This document shows positions 25,172 to 33,442 of a DNA stretch of 64,000 nucleotides, piece after piece. The notes under the pieces were generated by a model. It saw only the letters and a list, made by a program, of their open reading frames with translations, was not told where the DNA came from and searched no databases. Position 1 is the stretch's first letter. Each line of letters begins with the position of its first letter. This DNA is from DATBGO01 sp963840095 (GTDB lineage: Bacteria; Actinomycetota; Actinomycetes; Streptosporangiales; Streptosporangiaceae). The stretch spans positions 682,001 to 746,000 of the forward strand of contig CAWIXN010000005.1 of the NCBI GenBank assembly GCA_963840095.1, given 5' to 3'. The position numbers and the translations under genes are program-made.

Positions 25172-27920
25172 GCCGGTAGTACTCGGCCTCGCCCGGCGTG
25201 TCGATCCGCACCACGGCCCGGAACTCGCGGCCGTCGGCCAGCACGGTGACCTCACGCGGGGTCTGGCCCTCGTTCATGGCCTCGATGCCGAGCACGTCGA
25301 ACACCTCGTGCCCGGTCAGCCCGAGTGACTCGGCGGACTCGCCGGGCAGGTACTGCAGCGGCAGCACTCCCATCCCGATCAGGTTGGACCGGTGGATCCG
25401 CTCGAACGATTCCACCAGCACCGCGCGCACGCCGAGCAGGGCCGTGCCCTTGGCCGCCCAGTCCCGCGACGAGCCGGACCCGTATTCCTTCCCGCCCAGC
25501 ACCAGCAGCGGTGTCCCCTCCGCGAGGTACTCACGGGACGCCTGGTAGATGGATGTCTGGGTACCCTCGGGCAGCTTGACCGTGACACCGCCCTCGGTGC
25601 CCGGCGCGAGCTGGTTGCGCAGCCTGATGTTGCCGAAGGTGCCCCGGATCATCACCTCGTGGTTACCGCGGCGCGAGCCGTAGGTATTGAAGTCACGCCG
25701 CTGTACCCCGTGCTCGGTGAGGTACTTCCCGGCCGGGCTGTCGGTCTTGATCGCCCCGGCCGGCGAGATGTGGTCGGTGGTCACCGAGTCGCCGAGCAGC
25801 GCGAGCACCCGGGCGCCGTGAATGTCGGTCACCGGCTCCGGGCTGGCCGACATGCCGTCGAAATACGGTGGCCGCCGCACGTAGGTGGAGTCAGGGTCCC
25901 AGGCGAACACCTCGCCGGGGTGCACGTCGAGCTCCCGCCAGCGGTCGTCGCCCGCGAAGACGTCAGCGTAGTCGCGGACGTACATCTCGGCGGCGATCGC
26001 GTCGTGCACGATCGTGGCCACCTCGTCCGGCGATGGCCATAGGTCGGCCAGGTAGACCGGCTTCCCGTCGGCGCCGTCGCCGATCGGGTCCCGGGTCAGG
26101 TCGAGGTCCATCGTCCCGGCCAGCGCGTACGCCACCACCAGCGGCGGCGAGGCCAGGTAGTTCATCTTGACGTCCGGGTTGATCCGGCCCTCGAAGTTCC
26201 GGTTGCCCGACAGCACCGAGACCACCGCGAGATCGTTCGCCTCGACCGCGGCGCTGATCTCCTCGGGCAGCGGGCCCGAGTTGCCGATGCACGTGGTGCA
26301 GCCGTAACCCACCAGGTTGAAGCCGAGCTTCTCCAGGTACGGGGTGAGCCCGGCCCGCTCGTAGTAGTCCATGACCACCTTCGACCCCGGCGCGAGCGTC
26401 GTCTTCACCCACGGCTTGCGGGCCAGCCCGGCCTCCACCGCCTTCTTGGCCACCAGCGCCGCGGCGACCATGACCGACGGGTTGGAGGTATTGGTGCAGG
26501 AGGTGATGGCGGCGATCACGACCGAGCCGTGGTCGACCGACGTCTGCGTGCCATCCTCCAGCGTCACCGAGACCGGGGCGGACGCCCGGCCGGCCGCCGC
26601 CGCGGCGGCCTGGCCGGCCGAGCCACTGGCGTCGGCCTCTTCGGCGCCCTCATTTTCCGCGGTGTACGGGTCGGACGCCGGGAAGGTGTCGGAGATGTCG
26701 TCATCCAGCCGGTCGAGCTGGACATACGACCCCAGCGCCGAGCGGAACGAGACCTTGGCGTCGGCCAGCGCGACCCGGTCCTGCGGTCGCTTGGGGCCGG
26801 CGATGGAGGGCACGATCGTGGACAGGTCGAGCTCGAGCTCGTCGGAGTAACGCGCCTTCCGGCTTGGCTCGTGCCACAGGCCCTGCTCCTTCGCGTACGC
26901 CTCGACCAGCGCGATCTGCTCCGGCGGGCGGCCGGTCAGCCGCAGGTACGTCAGCGTCTGCTCATCGAGCGGGAAGATCGCGCAGGTGGATCCGAACTCC
27001 GGGCTCATGTTGCCGATCGTGGCCCGGTTGGCGACCGGCACCGCAGCCACCCCGTCGCCGTAGAACTCGACGAACTTGCCGACCACGCCATGCTTGCGCA
27101 GCAGCTCGGTGATGGTCAGCACCAGATCGGTGGCGGTCGTGCCCGAGGGCAGTTCGCCGGTCAGCCGGAACCCGACCACCTTGGGGATCAGCATCGACAC
27201 CGGCTGGCCGAGCATCGCCGCCTCGGCCTCGATGCCGCCGACCCCCCAGCCGAGCACGCCCAGGCCGTTCTGCATGGTGGTGTGGGAATCGGTGCCCAGG
27301 CAGGTGTCCGGGTAGGCGGCCAGCTCCGCGGAGCCTGACCGCTCGAGCGGCTGCGTCATGATCACCCGGGCCAGGTGCTCGATGTTCACCTGATGCACGA
27401 TCCCGGTGCCCGGCGGGACCACCTTGAACCGGCTGAAGGTGTCCTGGCCCCAGCGCAGGAACGCGAACCGCTCATGGTTGCGGCCGAATTCCAGGTCAAC
27501 GTTGCGCTGGAACGCGTCCGACCTGCCGAACACGTCGGCGATGACCGAATGATCGATCACCAGCTCGGCCGGTACCAGCGGGTTGATCTTGCCAGCATCC
27601 CCGCCCAGCTCGGCCATGGCCTCGCGCATGACAGCCAGGTCCACCACCGCCGGCACCCCGGTCAGGTCCTGCATGATGACCCGGGCCGGGCTGAACTGGA
27701 TCTCGGTGCTGGGCTCGGCCGCCGGATCCCAGTGCGCGACAGCGGTGATGTGGTCCGCGGTCACGTTGCGGCCGTCCTCAGTGCGCAGCAGGTTTTCCAG
27801 CAAGACCTTGAGACTAAACGGAAGGTCCGCGCTTCCTGCCGTCGCATCGAGCCGGTGGATCTCGTAGCTGGTCTCGCCGACCTTCATCGTGGCCCGGCTG
27901 TCGAAGCTGTTCGCGGTCAT
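25122..27920 (-). CDS. acnA: Aconitate hydratase A
   Basis: This monomeric [4Fe-4S] enzyme interconverts citrate and isocitrate in the TCA cycle. The 932-aa length is normal for the AcnA/IRP1 class. Features: DLTGVPAVVDLAVMREAM, DSHTTMQNGLGVLGWGVGG, the cluster cysteines in AAITSCTNTSNPSVM and YGCTTCIGNSGPL, and the swivel domain GDSVTTDHISPAGAIK with FNTYGSRRGNHEVMIRGTF. An acidic Ala-rich linker (near YTAENEGAEEADAS) is lineage-specific. The ATG at 27920 has a purine-rich site (GCAGGAGACC). Repeated dyads lie about 80-145 bp upstream of the start. Confidence 0.97.
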   Translation of the reverse strand: MTANSFDSRATMKVGETSYEIHRLDATAGSADLPFSLKVLLENLLRTEDGRNVTADHITAVAHWDPAAEPSTEIQFSPARVIMQDLTGVPAVVDLAVMREAMAELGGDAGKINPLVPAELVIDHSVIADVFGRSDAFQRNVDLEFGRNHERFAFLRWGQDTFSRFKVVPPGTGIVHQVNIEHLARVIMTQPLERSGSAELAAYPDTCLGTDSHTTMQNGLGVLGWGVGGIEAEAAMLGQPVSMLIPKVVGFRLTGELPSGTTATDLVLTITELLRKHGVVGKFVEFYGDGVAAVPVANRATIGNMSPEFGSTCAIFPLDEQTLTYLRLTGRPPEQIALVEAYAKEQGLWHEPSRKARYSDELELDLSTIVPSIAGPKRPQDRVALADAKVSFRSALGSYVQLDRLDDDISDTFPASDPYTAENEGAEEADASGSAGQAAAAAAGRASAPVSVTLEDGTQTSVDHGSVVIAAITSCTNTSNPSVMVAAALVAKKAVEAGLARKPWVKTTLAPGSKVVMDYYERAGLTPYLEKLGFNLVGYGCTTCIGNSGPLPEEISAAVEANDLAVVSVLSGNRNFEGRINPDVKMNYLASPPLVVAYALAGTMDLDLTRDPIGDGADGKPVYLADLWPSPDEVATIVHDAIAAEMYVRDYADVFAGDDRWRELDVHPGEVFAWDPDSTYVRRPPYFDGMSASPEPVTDIHGARVLALLGDSVTTDHISPAGAIKTDSPAGKYLTEHGVQRRDFNTYGSRRGNHEVMIRGTFGNIRLRNQLAPGTEGGVTVKLPEGTQTSIYQASREYLAEGTPLLVLGGKEYGSGSSRDWAAKGTALLGVRAVLVESFERIHRSNLIGMGVLPLQYLPGESAESLGLTGHEVFDVLGIEAMNEGQTPREVTVLADGREFRAVVRIDTPGEAEYYRHGGIMQYVLRSLQTSG

Positions 27921-28001
27921 CGTGGTCTCCTGCCCTGCGCGGTGCCTGTAGGTGAATCCTGCCGCAGCCCGATGCCCCAGCCGAGCCCGGCCCCACAGAC
28001 T

Positions 28002-28065
28002 TATCTTGACGTCAAGCTACCTGGCGCCAGTCTAGAAAACGGCTATCTCGACGTCAAGCTACCTG
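28002..28065. promoter_or_regulatory. Repeated operator-like element upstream of acnA
   Basis: Two 22-bp copies, differing at one base, begin at 28002 and 28044 (TATCTTGACGTCAAGCTACC and TATCTCGACGTCAAGCTACC, each followed by TG). The first contains the perfect palindrome CTTGACGTCAAG (28005-28016). The start-to-start distance is 42 bp, four helical turns, so two repressor dimers would bind the same face. Both lie in the gap between acnA and the small membrane gene at 28228 and probably control acnA transcription. The cognate regulator is not in this window. Confidence 0.6.
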
Positions 28066-28070
28066 CGCGC

Positions 28071-28135
28071 GGTGAGCCCACCCGGGGACACGGTGAGCCC
28101 GGCCGGGAGAAAGGGTGAGCCCGGCCCGGGGACAC
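28071..28135. repeat. Three GGTGAGCCC direct repeats
   Basis: Copies of GGTGAGCCC followed by a C/G-rich CCGGG segment start at 28071, 28092 and 28114 (21-22 bp spacing). They lie directly beyond the acnA operator-like pair, and fill most of the rest of the 307-bp gap 27921-28227. Confidence 0.75.
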
Positions 28136-28227
28136 GCGGGGGCGGGTCCGCGCGCCCCGGGCCGGAGATCGGGGCGGACAGCGCGCCGGCCTCGGTCCGG
28201 GCAGGCGCTCGCTGCCGGAGGGACGGG

Positions 28228-28425
28228 TCACTTACTCGGCTGGGGCACCGCGCAGTGAATCTTCGGGTTGGCCCCGAAGTAGTTGAGGGGTCCCGCGATA
28301 ATCGTCACCACGATGGTGCCCGCTTTGGCGCAGTTGGCGGACCCGCTGGTGTAGTAGTGCCGCTGACCAGCAGCGATCGCGCCGATAATCAGCCACAAGA
28401 CGACCAGAACCGAGATGATGCGCAT
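28228..28425 (-). CDS. Small conserved membrane protein, 65 aa
   Basis: MRIISVLVVLWLIIGAIAAG forms one N-terminal membrane helix; the rest (YYTSGSANCAKAGTIVVTII, then AGPLNYFGANPKIHC) has two Cys and a second hydrophobic stretch. Short proteins of this pattern are widespread in actinobacteria with no known function. Start ATG 28425 has GGAGAGAC about six bases upstream. It stands between acnA and the GAF gene on the same strand. Confidence 0.65.
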   Translation of the reverse strand: MRIISVLVVLWLIIGAIAAGQRHYYTSGSANCAKAGTIVVTIIAGPLNYFGANPKIHCAVPQPSK

Positions 28426-28567
28426 TTGTCTCTCCGATCGGGCAGGTCTGGTGATGATGCGCGGGCCGCGCCTCGTGGTCGACTGAGAGCTACCGCAAGC
28501 GGTGTTATTTAAACAGCCAAGGTCATTCAGGCCGGCCGATTCCAGTCATCCGGTCAGGCCCTTCTGC

Positions 28568-28637
28568 GCGGCGCCGGCTAGGCGCGCCGCAGCCGCTTGG
28601 CCGCGGCGCCGGCTAGGCGCAGTACAGCCGCTTGGCC
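28568..28637. repeat. 35-bp tandem duplication at the end of the GAF gene
   Basis: GCGGCGCCGGCTAGGCGC occurs at 28568-28585 and again at 28603-28620, each followed by a near-identical AGCCGCTTGG block (period 35 bp). The second copy contains the GAF gene stop codon and last codons, so the gene end was duplicated beyond the stop. Confidence 0.85.
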
Positions 28638-29200
28638 GCGATGCCGGCCAGCTCAGCGATGTACGACAGGAAGCCGAGCTCGACGAACCGTACATAGGGC
28701 CGCGCCGCGCTGCGGACGATGGTGATCGCGCCGCAGGCGTCTCCGTCGGCCACGATCGGCCCGGCCGCCGCCGAATGCGCGCCCACCGCACCGGCTACCG
28801 GGTCACCGCCGGGCAGGCTGCCGAGGAGCCACTGATTGCCGACGGGAGCCTCGATGACCGGCGTCCGGCGCTGGATCGCCGACCTGATCAGCGGCGCGGC
28901 CCCCAGGGGCATCCCGGCCAGCAGCCCGGAGAGCGCCGGATCCGCCCCGCAGCCTGCGACGGCACGCTGCGGGGCGTCGCGGCCGATCAGGCCAACGAAG
29001 ACCCAGTCGGCGAACGAGCCGCACAGCGCGGCCGCGGTGCCCTGCCGCAGATCTTCCTCGCGGGTCGCCGCCGCGGCCACCGCCGCCGCTTTCGCCATGG
29101 TCTCCACCGCGAGCGTCCAGACCGAGGCAGTCGACGCCTGATCGCGCCCCGTCCTGGTCCTGCCAGGCATCTCACGCGACCGTCCGCCAGATCTGCTCAT
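28613..29200 (-). CDS. GAF-domain protein
   Basis: The 195-aa frame from ATG 29200 covers one GAF-like sensory domain: AAALCGSFADWVFVGLIG, a middle with SAIQRRTPVIEAPVGNQWLL, and HSAAAGPIVADGDACGAITI near the C-terminus. It resembles GAF modules found before PP2C phosphatases or in ANTAR proteins, but no effector domain follows. ATG 29170 (MPGRTRTG) is an alternative; neither has a strong ribosome site. It is divergent from the small hydrophobic protein at 29483. Ligand unknown. Confidence 0.65.
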   Translation of the reverse strand: MSRSGGRSREMPGRTRTGRDQASTASVWTLAVETMAKAAAVAAAATREEDLRQGTAAALCGSFADWVFVGLIGRDAPQRAVAGCGADPALSGLLAGMPLGAAPLIRSAIQRRTPVIEAPVGNQWLLGSLPGGDPVAGAVGAHSAAAGPIVADGDACGAITIVRSAARPYVRFVELGFLSYIAELAGIAAKRLYCA

Positions 29201-29482
29201 AACTAATGGCTGCACGCCACTCGCGGCCAGTTGCCCGTGGCCCGCGAGGCTTTCTCCTCGGGTCATTTCTGCTGGTGCCGGCAACGCCGCCCCTCTGCCC
29301 GGTCTCAGCCGGGCCAAACCACGTCCGGCCGACGCCGGGCTCCGGGGCCAGCCCCGCCGGGTAATGGCCCCGGTATCGCGCGCCGGCCGGAATTACCGCG
29401 GCCGCTGGCGAACTCGCATGTTTACGGACCGCGGGGCGGTGAAGTATCACCATCGTCGTCGTCTCTATTGAGGGAGCATCCG

Positions 29483-29656
29483 GTGGCACTCATCCTTCTG
29501 GTCCTGCTGCTTGTGATCATTTTCGGCGCAGCCGGATTCGCGCTCCACCTCCTGTGGATCATCGCGCTGATTCTGCTGGTCCTCTGGCTGCTCGGATTCC
29601 TTTTCCGCGCCGCCGAATCGGGAGGCCGCCGCCGCGGCCGCTGGTATCGGTGGTAA
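29483..29656 (+). CDS. Small hydrophobic membrane protein, 57 aa
   Basis: GTG 29483 is preceded by AGGGAG (29471-29476). The product is almost entirely two hydrophobic helices (ALILLVLLLVIIFGAAGFAL and WIIALILLVLWLLGFLF) ending in a basic GGRRRGRWYRW tail that should face the cytoplasm. Similar small hydrophobic proteins are common in actinobacteria and often stress-related, but function is unknown. Confidence 0.75.
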   Translation: MALILLVLLLVIIFGAAGFALHLLWIIALILLVLWLLGFLFRAAESGGRRRGRWYRW

Positions 29657-29660
29657 CACC

Positions 29661-29730
29661 ACCTATACCGGATTTGGTGGGCTCAGCGAGGTGAGATATC
29701 CGATATGTGATCACCAAATCCGGTACAGGT
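29661..29730. terminator. Long inverted repeat between convergent genes
   Basis: TACCGGATTTGGTG at 29666-29679 and CACCAAATCCGGTA at 29712-29725 are exact inverted copies. ACCT/AGGT extends the arms to 19 bp with one mismatch (29661-29679 and 29712-29730). The loop is 32 nt. The element fills the gap between the small membrane protein gene and the convergent ndh, so a bidirectional terminator is likely, although the long loop is unusual. Confidence 0.6.
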
Positions 29731-29744
29731 ATGAGCACACATGA

Positions 29745-31001
29745 TCACACCTCCGGCGGGTCTTCGTCTCCGACGATCAGCCCGCCGCCCCGGGCCCAGG
29801 TCAGGTAGCGCCAGGACAGGTTGATCAGGGCCGAGATGCGGTTCCGCCCGCCGAGCAGCGTGATCAGGTGCAGCGCGAGCCAGGCCAGCCAGGCCAGGGT
29901 GCCGCGGATCCGGATCCGGTGCGGCAGCTGGACGACGGCGGACCGGTGCCCGATCGTGGCCATCGTCCCCTTGTCGTGGTAGCTGAACGTGGTCGTGGGC
30001 TGCCCCGCCATGAGCCGACTGACCTGCTCCGCCGCGAACCTGCCCATCTGCAGCGCAGGCTGGGCCAGCTGGGGCAGCGGGTGGCCATCGATAAGCGCGA
30101 TATCGCCGATCGCGAAAATCCGCTCCTGCCCCTCGACCCGCAGGTCCGGCCCGGTCAGGATCCGGCCGCCCCGGCCCTGCGGCAGGCCCCAGCCGGCCAC
30201 CGCCTCCGGCGCGGCGACCCCGGCCGCCCAGACGGTGATGTCGCTGGGCAGCACCTCCCCGTCGGCGAGCCGCACGTGGTCCGGCGTGACCTCCTTGATC
30301 GTCGTGCCCAGCCGGACGTCCACGCCGCGCGCCATCAGCTGCCGGCGCGCGTAGTCTCGCAGCGGCTTGTCGAACGGTCCCAGCGCGGCGGGGGCCATCT
30401 CCACCAGCCTGATGTGCACCCGAGTGCGGTCGATATCGGGAAACGCGGTGGCCAGCGCGATGTTGCGCAGTTCGGCCAGGGTGCCGGCCAGCTCCACCCC
30501 GGTGGCGCCGCCGCCGACCACGGTCACCGCCAGTCCCTCATCCGGACGGCCCGTATTCAGGTACTCCAGGCGCGCCAGGATCTTGTCGCGCAGCGCGATG
30601 GCGTCTCGTCGGGTGTACAGGCCGAGGGTGTTCTCGACCGCTCCGGTGACGCCAAAGTGGGAGGCGGTTACGCCGGTGGCCAGGATCAGGTAGTCGTAGC
30701 CCAGCTTGTCGCCGTCGGACAGCAGCACCTGGCGCGCCGCCGGGTCCAGGCCGACCACCTCGCCGTGCCGGAACCTGGCCCGGTATTTCCTGGTGAACCC
30801 GCGGACCGGGTAGGCGACGTCGCTCCCGTTCAGCCCGCCCGTCGCCACCTGGTACAGCAGTGGCTGGAAGGTGCTGTAGATGTTCCGGTCGACCAGCGTC
30901 ACCCGCGCGCCGGCCCGGCGCAGGCCGCTGACGGTCGCCAGGCCGCCGAAGCCGGCCCCGACCACGACCACCCGCGCACTGTCAGTTCGTTGGACCGCCA
31001 C
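29745..31001 (-). CDS. ndh: Type II NADH dehydrogenase
   Basis: This single-subunit, non-proton-pumping flavoenzyme passes electrons from NADH to menaquinone at the inner face of the membrane. The 418-aa protein has the FAD motif VVVVGAGFGGLATVSGL, STFQPLLYQVATGGL, the NAD motif VVGGGATGVELAGTLAEL, GDIALIDGHPLPQLAQPALQ, and a C-terminal amphipathic/hydrophobic part (LAWLAWLALHLITLLGGRNR) for membrane contact. GTG 31001 with GGAGG seven bases upstream was chosen over longer in-frame possibilities that add unrelated residues. Confidence 0.94.
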   Translation of the reverse strand: MAVQRTDSARVVVVGAGFGGLATVSGLRRAGARVTLVDRNIYSTFQPLLYQVATGGLNGSDVAYPVRGFTRKYRARFRHGEVVGLDPAARQVLLSDGDKLGYDYLILATGVTASHFGVTGAVENTLGLYTRRDAIALRDKILARLEYLNTGRPDEGLAVTVVGGGATGVELAGTLAELRNIALATAFPDIDRTRVHIRLVEMAPAALGPFDKPLRDYARRQLMARGVDVRLGTTIKEVTPDHVRLADGEVLPSDITVWAAGVAAPEAVAGWGLPQGRGGRILTGPDLRVEGQERIFAIGDIALIDGHPLPQLAQPALQMGRFAAEQVSRLMAGQPTTTFSYHDKGTMATIGHRSAVVQLPHRIRIRGTLAWLAWLALHLITLLGGRNRISALINLSWRYLTWARGGGLIVGDEDPPEV

Positions 31002-31157
31002 GGTTTCGCCTCCCACCGGTCTGGCTCCTGCCGGTCTCCTCTGGATGGCACCGGCTACCCAGTCAATCGTCTGCCCAAACGGGGGCCCCAGGTAACCCCG
31101 GGTATAGCCTGGCGCTCGCCGACCGGTCACCGGCAACCGCGTTGAGGGGGCGCCCAG

Positions 31158-32087
31158 TTGAGTCACTCCGGCATCGCGAGCACTCTGCTGCGCGGCCTGT
31201 TCGACGACGCCGCACTGTTCCCGCCCGCGGCCCTGCCCATGTCCCACGCCGTCGCCGGGCACATCAAGCACCGGGCGGCCTGGTACAGCGGGCTGAGCGG
31301 TGCCTTCGTCTGCCCGGCGACCAGGCTCACCCAGCTGCGGGCCGCGCTGACCGCCGCCAACCTGGCCGAGATCGACCTCTGTTTGATCGTGACCGGTGGC
31401 GCCGAGGCGGTGGCCACGGCAGTCGACGCGGTCGCCGTCGACCCACGGCTGAGGCTGCGCTCGGTAGAGGTGCCGGCCCTGGCCGGCGCCGCGGCGCAGC
31501 AGGACCGCGGTGCCGCCGGCCAGGACCTCCGCGCGACAAGCCAGGAGCGGATCGTCCGGGCCGTCGCCGAGGTGGTCGCGGCGCTGGACGCGGTCCCGCT
31601 GGCCGGTGCGGCCGGTTATGCGGAGATCCCGGTAACGGCGCTCGGTGATGACGTGCTCGGGCCTATCGAGGCCCACCGGTACCGGCCCAAGCTGCGGACC
31701 GGAGGCCAGGATGCGGCGGCGTTCCCCGATGAGGCCGCGCTGGCAGCCGCTCTGGTGGCGCTGGCTGACCACCGGCTCCCGTTTAAATGCACCGCTGGCC
31801 TGCATCACGCGGTCCGCCACACCGCCGCCGATACCGGCTTCGAGCATCATGGATTCCTTAACCTGCTGCTCGCGGCGGCAGCGGCGGCGGCGGACGGGGC
31901 ATCGGCGGAGGCTGTCGCCGCCGTGCTGGCCAGCCGGGACGGCGGTCAGGTCGCGGCCGCCGCCGCGGCGCTTGACCCGCAGGACGCCGCGCGGGCCAGG
32001 GACCTGGTCGCCTCAATTGGCAGCTGCAGCACTGACGAGCCCGTCGCCGACCTGATCGCCCTCGGCCTGATCAGCGAGCCAGGGTGA
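31158..32087 (+). CDS. Conserved protein paired with fumarylacetoacetase
   Basis: The 309-aa protein starts at TTG 31158 with GAGGGG upstream. It shows conserved stretches (LFDDAALFPPAALPM near the N-terminus, FKCTAGLHHAVRH, and GFLNLLLAAAAAAADG). I recall this as an actinobacterial protein found next to fahA, but I know no assigned function. The TAGLHH motif and the helical C-terminal half suggest a TIM-barrel-like enzyme, which is a guess. It ends 37 bp before fahA and is surely co-transcribed, so a role in aromatic amino-acid breakdown is likely. Confidence 0.75.
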   Translation: MSHSGIASTLLRGLFDDAALFPPAALPMSHAVAGHIKHRAAWYSGLSGAFVCPATRLTQLRAALTAANLAEIDLCLIVTGGAEAVATAVDAVAVDPRLRLRSVEVPALAGAAAQQDRGAAGQDLRATSQERIVRAVAEVVAALDAVPLAGAAGYAEIPVTALGDDVLGPIEAHRYRPKLRTGGQDAAAFPDEAALAAALVALADHRLPFKCTAGLHHAVRHTAADTGFEHHGFLNLLLAAAAAAADGASAEAVAAVLASRDGGQVAAAAAALDPQDAARARDLVASIGSCSTDEPVADLIALGLISEPG

Positions 32088-32124
32088 GTCGTACCGACCG
32101 GATGAGCTTCAGACAGGAGTCCTC

Positions 32125-33369
32125 ATGGCCCGGATAACGCCCGCTCCCTGGCTCGGGATCAGGCCCGATGACCCGTTCGGGCTGGAAACGCTGCCGTATG
32201 GCTCGTTCACCCCCGCGCACCGCCCCGGCCAGCCCCGGGCCGGCGTGGCGGTCGGCGACCGGATCCTCGACCTGGCCGCCGTGACCGGCAGGCTGCTGCC
32301 CGGCCGGGCCCACCTGTTCAGCGGCGGAAACCTGGATCAGTTCCTCGCTGCCGGGCACCGGGCCTGGGAGCAGGTCCGGGCCGACCTGCAGGCCTGGCTC
32401 TCCGACGAGGTGTACCGGGACGCGGTCGAGGACCTGCTGGTGCCCGCCGCCTCCGCTGAGTTGCACCTGCCGTTCACCGTCGGCGACTACGTGGACTTCT
32501 ACGCTTCCGAGCACCACTCGACCAACATCGGCCGGATCTTCCGGCCGGGCACCGAGCCGCTGACCCCCAACTGGCGGCACCTGCCCATCGGCTACCACGG
32601 CAAGTCCGGCACGGTCGTGGTGTCGCATACGCCGGTCCGGCGGCCGTGCGGCCAGTCCAGGCCCGCGGGCGCGAGCAAGCCGTCGTTCGGACCGTCGATC
32701 AAGCTCGATTTCGAAGCCGAGCTGGGTTTCGTGGTCGGTGTGCACAGCATCCTGAGCGAGCCGGTGCCTGCGAGCAGGTTCACCGAGCACGTGTTCGGCG
32801 CGTGCCTGGTCAACGACTGGTCGGCCCGTGACCTGCAATCGTGGGAGTCCGTGCCGCTCGGCCCGTTCCTTTCCAAGTCGTTCGCCACCACGGTGTCGCC
32901 CTGGGTGGTCCCGCTGGCCGCGCTCGAGCACGCGAGGATCAGGCCGCCGTCCCGCGACACTGAACTGCTCCCCTACCTGACCGAGACGGAGGACTGGGGC
33001 CTGGACATCGACTTCGAGGTGCGCATCAACGGCCATGTCGTGTCCCGGCCGCGGTATGCGGTGATGCACTGGAGCCCGGCGCAGATGCTGGCGCATCTGA
33101 CGGTGAACGGGGCCTGCATCGGCGTCGGCGACCTGTACGCATCGGGGACCGTCAGCGGGCCGGAGCCGGACCAGCGCGGCTGCCTGATCGAGCTGGCCTG
33201 GAACGGCACCGAGCCGGTCAAGCTGCCCGACGGGACCAGCCGGGCCTGGATCGAGGACAGCGACGAGGTGACGATCTCGGCCACCGCCCGGGGCGAGGAC
33301 GGCGCGCGGATCGGTTTCGGCGCGGCTCACGCCCAGATCATGCCCGCCATCCCCGAAGCCGTAGGCTAG
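32125..33369 (+). CDS. fahA: Fumarylacetoacetase
   Basis: The last step of tyrosine/homogentisate breakdown: it splits fumarylacetoacetate into fumarate and acetoacetate in the cytosol. The 414-aa protein has the family hallmarks: FGLETLPYGSF, DYVDFYASEHHSTNIGRIF, WRHLPIGYHGKSGTVVVS, KLDFEAELGFVVG with Asp/Glu metal ligands, VNDWSARDLQSWE and GRILDL-type N-terminus. ATG 32125 has AGGAG seven bases upstream. It follows the gene at 31158 in one operon. Confidence 0.95.
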   Translation: MARITPAPWLGIRPDDPFGLETLPYGSFTPAHRPGQPRAGVAVGDRILDLAAVTGRLLPGRAHLFSGGNLDQFLAAGHRAWEQVRADLQAWLSDEVYRDAVEDLLVPAASAELHLPFTVGDYVDFYASEHHSTNIGRIFRPGTEPLTPNWRHLPIGYHGKSGTVVVSHTPVRRPCGQSRPAGASKPSFGPSIKLDFEAELGFVVGVHSILSEPVPASRFTEHVFGACLVNDWSARDLQSWESVPLGPFLSKSFATTVSPWVVPLAALEHARIRPPSRDTELLPYLTETEDWGLDIDFEVRINGHVVSRPRYAVMHWSPAQMLAHLTVNGACIGVGDLYASGTVSGPEPDQRGCLIELAWNGTEPVKLPDGTSRAWIEDSDEVTISATARGEDGARIGFGAAHAQIMPAIPEAVG

Positions 33370-33442
33370 CCGCCGGCTAGCCGCCGGCGACCCCAGCCGG
33401 TCGATTTGCTTGTTGAGGAATAGCCTCGCGTCCACGAAGTCT

